A stretch of DNA of 26,523 bases, taken from NCBI GenBank assembly GCA_050633445.1, contig JBOEGN010000075.1, forward strand, positions 1 to 26,523. The letters are read 5' to 3'. Each line of letters begins with the position of its first letter. Position 1 is the stretch's first letter. The notes under the pieces were generated by a model that was given only the letters and a program-made list of their open reading frames with translations, did not search any database and had not been told where the DNA came from. The position numbers and the translations under genes were made by a program. The stretch comes from Thalassobius sp050633445 (GTDB lineage: Bacteria; Pseudomonadota; Alphaproteobacteria; Rhodobacterales; Rhodobacteraceae). This document shows positions 23,034 through 26,523 of this stretch, one piece after another.

Positions 23034-25040
23034 CTAGAACGCATAGGATGCGAGAACGTGGAAAAGGATCAGCACCGGCAGCGGCCAGAGTGCCAGGATA
23101 TGCAGCCATGTCGGCAACTTGCGCGGTGGTTTTCTGGCCGAGCCGATGCGGCGGGCGCGCAATTCGTGATCGGCCCCCGTGGCCAGACCCGCGACCGAGC
23201 CGATCAGAACGGCCCCTACAAACACCAGCCCCAACGCCAGGTTCCAGCCGCTGCCCAGATTAAACCCGGAATGGGCAAACAGCCCCGCCAGCGTGGCTAC
23301 GCCGATCCCGATATGAACCAGTCTCCAGCCGTCAAATCCGCCCAGCCGATCCATGAAGCGGAACCGCTTGCGCAGCCCGATGGCAAAGGCCGTCAGGGTT
23401 AGGCCCAGCAGGATGAAGCCACTGTATTGTTTGACAATATTGTCCTGCCACAGCCAGACGCGCAGGCTGTCGGGGTCATAGGATGTGGGCAGCGGAATAT
23501 AGCCCAAAAGGATGGGAAAAAGCGCAACCAATGTGGCCATCAAAGACAGACCCAAAACGGGTTTCCACAGCGGCAAGGGTTCGGGTTCAGCGCCTGCATC
23601 TACCATCTCGGCCAGCAGGGGCAGGCAGGTGCGGCAAACCGTTCCTGCCCCGGTCTGAGCGCTGACATCGGCGGGTGTCGCGCATCCTCCGGCCATCGCG
23701 CCGCGCACTTGCCCGCAGGTCACGCCGGTACAATTGCACAAAGTGGCGCTATCGGGCATTTCGTCCGGTGTTTGATCGCCAGTAGGCCAGATTTCTCCGT
23801 TTTTACGGAACCGGAACAGCATCCACGGATAGATCGTCGCGCCCTGCTGCACCGCGTCTTGTACCCGGCTGGCCTGGTCCCATTTTCCGACGGCCAGACC
23901 GCCGACGATCTTACCGCGGTCGATGAAAATCCGGCGATACAGATCGCCCTGATGCCAGGTATGGCTGCGGACGTTGGCCTGCACCTCCAGTTGCTCGATC
24001 TCGCCGACCGAGAATACCTCGGCTCCGATGACCTTCAGCTTTGTGGTGGGGGCGGTGCCCGCGAATACAGCGGTTTGGCCCGAGATCGTCTCGGCCGCGA
24101 CCTGCGCCTGCGCATAGCCCGGCCCAACAAGGCCGAACAGCTGGCCACGATGCTCAGCGCATTCGCCAACGGCATAGATGTGGGGATCGCTGGTCTGCAT
24201 CTGGTCGCCAACAGTGATGCCTGCGCTGATATGCAGCCGCGCCTCGCGGGCGAGGTCAATATTGGGGCGTACGCCGGTGCAAATGATCACCGTGTCGCAA
24301 TCCACGCGCATCCCGTCTGACAGCATCAGGCCAGTGACACGGTCTTGGCCCAGGATTTCCTTGACGGCGACGCCGGTGCGCACCGTGACGTCCAATTCCT
24401 CGATATTTTTAGACAGCTGAGCGCCCGCGACCTGATCCAACTGGCGCGGCATCAAGTGGGTTTCGTGCTCGATCACCGTGACCTTACATTGGCGCTGGCG
24501 CATCCCGCGCGCGGCCTCGAGCCCCAACAACCCGCCACCGATCACGGCCACATGCCGCGAAGAAAACGACCGCGCAATCAGGGCCGAGGCATCGTCAGCG
24601 GTGCGGAATGTGTACACGCCGGGAATCTCGCGCCCCGGAATACGCGGAATAAACGCGCTGGACCCGGTGGCCAGAACCAGGGTTTCATAGGGCCAGACAG
24701 CCCCCGACGCCGTAACGACATGCTTGAAGCCCGGATCAATGCGCACAACGCGTTGGCCGGAACGCAAGGTATACGGCAGGTCTGCTTCCTCTTGTTCCAG
24801 AAGCGAAATCTCGGAAAACTGCACGTCCCCACCCAACAAAGGGGTCAGGCGAACGCGGTTATATGGTGTGACAACCTCGGTGCTTAGCACGGTGACGGTC
24901 AGCCCGCGCTGGGTCAGTTCCTGCGCCGCGCGGATGCCGACAGGGCCAGCACCAATAACCAGCACCGGCGAGGTCGCCTGCGCGCCTTGGGGCACGGGAT
25001 CAAAGGAAACTTGCGTGGCTTTCGCTGCGGTCGTCGGCAT
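23034..25040 (-). CDS. NirB-like FAD/NAD(P)H reductase fused to [2Fe-2S] and diheme b membrane domains
   Basis: A 668-residue fusion. Residues 25-330 are a two-dinucleotide-binding-domain reductase: FAD motif VLVIGAGPVGIRAA (27-40), LVLATGSSAFIPRIPG, NAD(P) motif HVAVIGGGLLGLEAARG (163-179), and the second FAD site DPHIYAVGECAEH, as in NirB and rubredoxin reductases. Residues 435-472 are a BFD-like [2Fe-2S] domain (C435, C437, C469, C472; C-x-C-x31-C-x2-C). About five helices follow (493-513, 538-556, 574-592, 600-620, 645-665). Helices 3 and 5 each carry H-x13-H (H576/H590 and H647/H661), enough for two stacked b hemes. No sirohaem domain is present. ATG 25040 follows GAGAG. First gene of the operon; it probably sends electrons across the membrane to the multiheme cytochrome. 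Confidence 0.9.
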   Translation of the reverse strand: MPTTAAKATQVSFDPVPQGAQATSPVLVIGAGPVGIRAAQELTQRGLTVTVLSTEVVTPYNRVRLTPLLGGDVQFSEISLLEQEEADLPYTLRSGQRVVRIDPGFKHVVTASGAVWPYETLVLATGSSAFIPRIPGREIPGVYTFRTADDASALIARSFSSRHVAVIGGGLLGLEAARGMRQRQCKVTVIEHETHLMPRQLDQVAGAQLSKNIEELDVTVRTGVAVKEILGQDRVTGLMLSDGMRVDCDTVIICTGVRPNIDLAREARLHISAGITVGDQMQTSDPHIYAVGECAEHRGQLFGLVGPGYAQAQVAAETISGQTAVFAGTAPTTKLKVIGAEVFSVGEIEQLEVQANVRSHTWHQGDLYRRIFIDRGKIVGGLAVGKWDQASRVQDAVQQGATIYPWMLFRFRKNGEIWPTGDQTPDEMPDSATLCNCTGVTCGQVRGAMAGGCATPADVSAQTGAGTVCRTCLPLLAEMVDAGAEPEPLPLWKPVLGLSLMATLVALFPILLGYIPLPTSYDPDSLRVWLWQDNIVKQYSGFILLGLTLTAFAIGLRKRFRFMDRLGGFDGWRLVHIGIGVATLAGLFAHSGFNLGSGWNLALGLVFVGAVLIGSVAGLATGADHELRARRIGSARKPPRKLPTWLHILALWPLPVLILFHVLASYAF

Positions 25041-25366
25041 GACTTGCTCTCATAGCTTTGATCACACCCCAAAAGGTGCGGTCGCATAGACAGAAGAGCG
25101 TCATTGCTCGGGTGTACGGGCGTAGTGGCCGTGCCAGCATCGTTGCTAGAACTGCCTTTAGTAGAACTGATGTGAGGGCCAAGTTGTCAACGAAACGGGC
25201 GGAATTTTTCTGCACCTGCAAAATAAACGCCGCCAAAAAGGACAGATGCGGAATATTTGAACGGAAATGCGTGGAAATTCGCGGCGGTTTGAAAATGTTT
25301 TTCGCGTTTGAGTGGTGGCGTTTTCCGCCCGGCCTGCTGAAAATTTCATGCCAAAACCTGAATGAA
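25041..25366. other. Non-coding region between the reductase operon and the att site
   Basis: 326 bases without a convincing gene; short open frames here lack ribosome binding sites. It should hold the promoter of the reductase-cytochrome operon on the minus strand. A perfect TTGACA (minus strand, 25190-25185) is visible, with two direct copies of TAGAACTG (plus strand, 25147-25154 and 25162-25169) just downstream of it. The right part (25230-25350) is AT-richer than its neighbours, and its content is unclear. Confidence 0.5.
25147..25190 (-). promoter_or_regulatory. Candidate promoter with direct repeats for the reductase operon
   Basis: On the minus strand TTGACA (25190-25185) is a consensus -35. 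The best -10 is only TCTACT (25165-25160) at a long 19-base spacing, so an activator may be needed. CAGTTCTA (minus strand) occurs twice with a 15-base period (25169-25162 and 25154-25147), overlapping and following the -10. The likely leader to the ATG at 25040 is about 110-115 bases. Confidence 0.3.
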
Positions 25367-25416
25367 TGGCGACCCCGGCAGGATTCGAACCTGCAACCTG
25401 CCCCTTAGGAGGGAAC
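25367..25416 (-). other. 3' fragment of a tRNA-Arg(CCT) gene: attachment site of an integrated element
   Basis: On the minus strand this reads as the 3' part of a tRNA: anticodon arm GTTCC-CTCCTAA-GGGGC with anticodon CCT, variable loop AGGTT, T arm GCAGG-TTCGAAT-CCTGC, acceptor strand CGGGGTC, discriminator G and CCA. The matching 5' half (expected to start GACCCCG and contain a D arm) is absent. The fragment gives way instead to the end of an integrase gene, 11 bases away. This is the usual structure left when an element integrates into a tRNA 3' end. Confidence 0.85.
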
Positions 25417-25427
25417 CGTTCATAGCG

Positions 25428-26117
25428 CTATTCCTTCTGTGATTTCTGCTGTTTGGGTGTTTGTACAGGGCCTTCCTGTACATGGTTTGTACGAAAGAGC
25501 GCCCTGATCTCGGCCTCGTCCGTCTCGGCATGGGCATATATACGCATAGGCAAATTGGGGCCCGACCAGCGTCCAGCCTTGGCTGCGGTGACGGGATCTC
25601 GGCCTTGGCGAACTACCAATTCAGTGAAGAAGCCGTGCCGTCCAGCTGGATGCGCAGAAAGGTATGGGATCCCCGCACGCTTGCAGATCGTCTTCCAGCG
25701 CGTGTTGTAGCCTGTCGAGCTGCCATAGCCGAAAACGCGGGGCTTCATCAGTTTGCCGGTTTTACGGTTCTTTGGCCGCTTCGGCGGCAAAGCCAGAATC
25801 TCATCCATCATCTGAGGTGAGACGGTTATCCAACATTCCAGGTGACCCTTCTGCGCCTTGACCCGAACTTTGTTCTCGTGCGGTCGTAGGTCATCAGGCT
25901 CCAGTGATACGGCCTGATCAATACGTGCAGCCGTCTCAAACATGAAACGGACCAGAGCGGCGTTGTATGGATCAGCGGCACGACAAAATGCCTCGATCCA
26001 TTCCTTGTCAGCTGGGGTGCGCTCGACGCGGCTAAGCTTCCCACGTCGCTTGTCCTGAGCGATCCGCTCGAACTTGTCGTACGGCTTCACTCGGATCAGC
26101 GGCGTGCCCTCCAGCTC
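25428..26117 (-). CDS. Tyrosine recombinase (integrase), C-terminal part; gene broken by assembly gap
   Basis: A 229-residue catalytic part of a phage-type integrase, open up to the gap. It includes MFETAARIDQAVSLEPDDL (first catalytic Arg), RVKAQKGHLECWITVS (beta-strand region that may carry the Lys), LSAHPAGRHGFFTELVVRQ (His and second Arg), AAKAGRWSGPN (Trp at the His/Trp position) and LPMRIYAHAE (nucleophilic Tyr). All catalytic elements look intact. The stop codon is 11 bases from the tRNA-Arg fragment, as expected for the enzyme that made that junction. The segment 26243-26506 is its N-terminal end. The true start lies there, so the ATG/GTG codons inside this piece are not starts. Confidence 0.9.
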   Translation of the reverse strand, partial: ELEGTPLIRVKPYDKFERIAQDKRRGKLSRVERTPADKEWIEAFCRAADPYNAALVRFMFETAARIDQAVSLEPDDLRPHENKVRVKAQKGHLECWITVSPQMMDEILALPPKRPKNRKTGKLMKPRVFGYGSSTGYNTRWKTICKRAGIPYLSAHPAGRHGFFTELVVRQGRDPVTAAKAGRWSGPNLPMRIYAHAETDEAEIRALFRTNHVQEGPVQTPKQQKSQKE

Positions 26118-26129
26118 CTGTCTCTTATA
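26118..26129. other. Probable Nextera/Tn5 mosaic-end adapter remnant
   Basis: CTGTCTCTTATA directly before the N run equals the first 12 bases of the Tn5 mosaic end found at the 3' end of Nextera reads. A chance match of 12 bases exactly at a contig edge is unlikely. These bases are probably not part of the genome. Confidence 0.85.
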
Positions 26130-26242
26130 NNNNNNNNNNNNNNNNNNNNNNNNNNNNNNNNNNNNNNNNNNNNNNNNNNNNNNNNNNNNNNNNNNNNNNN
26201 NNNNNNNNNNNNNNNNNNNNNNNNNNNNNNNNNNNNNNNNNN
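26130..26242. other. Assembly gap (113 N) inside the integrase gene
   Basis: A run of 113 N. The two integrase parts on either side are out of frame at this length, but the length of a scaffold gap is only an estimate. Read-through from 26090 to 26298 across N is meaningless. Confidence 0.98.
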
Positions 26243-26506
26243 TTCGACAATCGGGATCAACTGCTTCGCCGCCTTGGGGGACGCATTGTAGAGCATGATT
26301 GCATCAGAGAACGTCTTGCTCGGTTCGTCGCCCACGACATAGCGACGGATCTGACGTTCAGTCTCATGGTTTATCCAGTCCCGTGCGCCCTCTTCTGAAG
26401 ATGCCTTAGTGCTTCGCCGGGATGGGCCGGCGATTGGCCTGCCGTTGTATTCAATCCAGCCCTTGGCCCAGTAGACACGGCCCCTCTTGTAAATTCGGAG
26501 CGGCAT
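26243..26506 (-). CDS. Tyrosine recombinase (integrase), N-terminal part
   Basis: The first 88 residues of the integrase, from ATG 26506 to the gap. MPLRIYKRGRVYWAKGWIEY is the typical start of phage integrases (a small beta-sheet arm-binding domain), followed by RRSTKASSEEGARDWINHET and the beginning of the SAM-like core-binding domain (PSKTFSDAIMLYNASPKAAK). GGAGG lies upstream of the ATG near the right window edge, supporting the start. Together with the catalytic part at 25428-26117 it would make a protein of roughly 320-360 residues, depending on the true gap length. There is no sign that the gene is really broken in the genome. Confidence 0.85.
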
Positions 26507-26523
26507 GACTGGCCTCCTTCAAA

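Noticed and set aside
25052..25075. Possible FNR/CRP-like site (TTTGATCACACCCCAAAA) upstream of the reductase gene
   Set aside because: Only one half-site matches, the other has two of five bases or the wrong spacing, and it lies very near the start codon.
25367..25440. A complete tRNA-Arg gene on the minus strand
   Set aside because: The D arm and the 5' acceptor strand (GACCCCG expected) are absent; bases beyond 25416 do not fold as a tRNA.
26074..26298. Plus-strand open frame across the N run
   Set aside because: Half of it is N, and the flanks are antisense to the integrase gene.
1..26523. CRISPR array, insertion sequence or rRNA genes
   Set aside because: I saw no regularly spaced repeats, transposase genes with terminal repeats, or rRNA-like segments in the window.

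Overview
The window looks like a chromosomal segment of a marine-type alphaproteobacterium of the Rhodobacterales (Roseobacter group). The evidence is a Rhodobacter-type porin, a CcrM-type (GANTC) methyltransferase, a DUF3576 lipoprotein, a membrane urate oxidase of the PuuD type, and a GC-rich intergenic element of the kind common in Rhodobacteraceae. Genes are dense, moderately high in GC and often overlap by 1-4 bases. All assignments come from reading the sequence and its translations; no database search was run.

Layout. 1-671: 5' part of leuS (minus). 824-2570: a glycosyltransferase and a cupin (plus). 2625-3140: DUF3576 lipoprotein (minus). 3403-4392: porin and its terminator. 4463-5116: YggS/PLPBP. 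5128-5175: intergenic repeat. 5176-7464 (minus): a dciA-like gene, a DsbA-like thiol oxidoreductase and a CaiB/BaiF CoA-transferase. 7547-9762 (plus): mutY and an AlkB-type monooxygenase. 9865-11061: an atypical thiolase behind a strongly palindromic promoter region. 11148-12973 (minus): ccrM and rnhB, with three GANTC sites in the 90 bases upstream of ccrM. 13112-14353: a Tm-1-like/UPF0261 gene with a 12-bp inverted repeat running into its ribosome binding site.

14360-19817 is a urate-to-glyoxylate cluster: puuD, a LysR regulator, uraH, a fused allantoinase/OHCU decarboxylase, allA and allE. Together they cover urate to 5-hydroxyisourate to OHCU to allantoin to allantoate, then ureidoglycine to ureidoglycolate to glyoxylate. 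Allantoate amidohydrolase (allantoate to ureidoglycine) and xanthine dehydrogenase are not in the window.

19995-25040 (minus) is the most interesting part, a five-gene operon that looks like one electron-transfer device. Its first gene encodes a 668-residue fusion of an NAD(P)H/FAD reductase, a BFD-type [2Fe-2S] domain and a five-helix membrane domain with two H-x13-H pairs, enough to bind two b hemes. Next come a membrane-anchored cytochrome c with 11 heme motifs (ten CXXCH and one CX4CH), a Tll0287-like (DUF3365) monoheme protein, a monoheme cytochrome c and a single-domain globin. The inferred path runs from NAD(P)H through FAD, [2Fe-2S] and two b hemes to periplasmic c hemes. The globin suggests nitric oxide or another nitrogen oxide, but the substrate is not proven by the sequence.

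25041-25366 has no gene. At 25367-25416 lies the 3' part of a tRNA-Arg(CCT) gene, 11 bases from the stop codon of a tyrosine recombinase. This is the left junction of an integrated element that runs off the right edge. The recombinase gene is cut by an assembly gap (N run 26130-26242), and the last 12 bases before the gap match the Tn5/Nextera mosaic end, so they are probably sequencing adapter.
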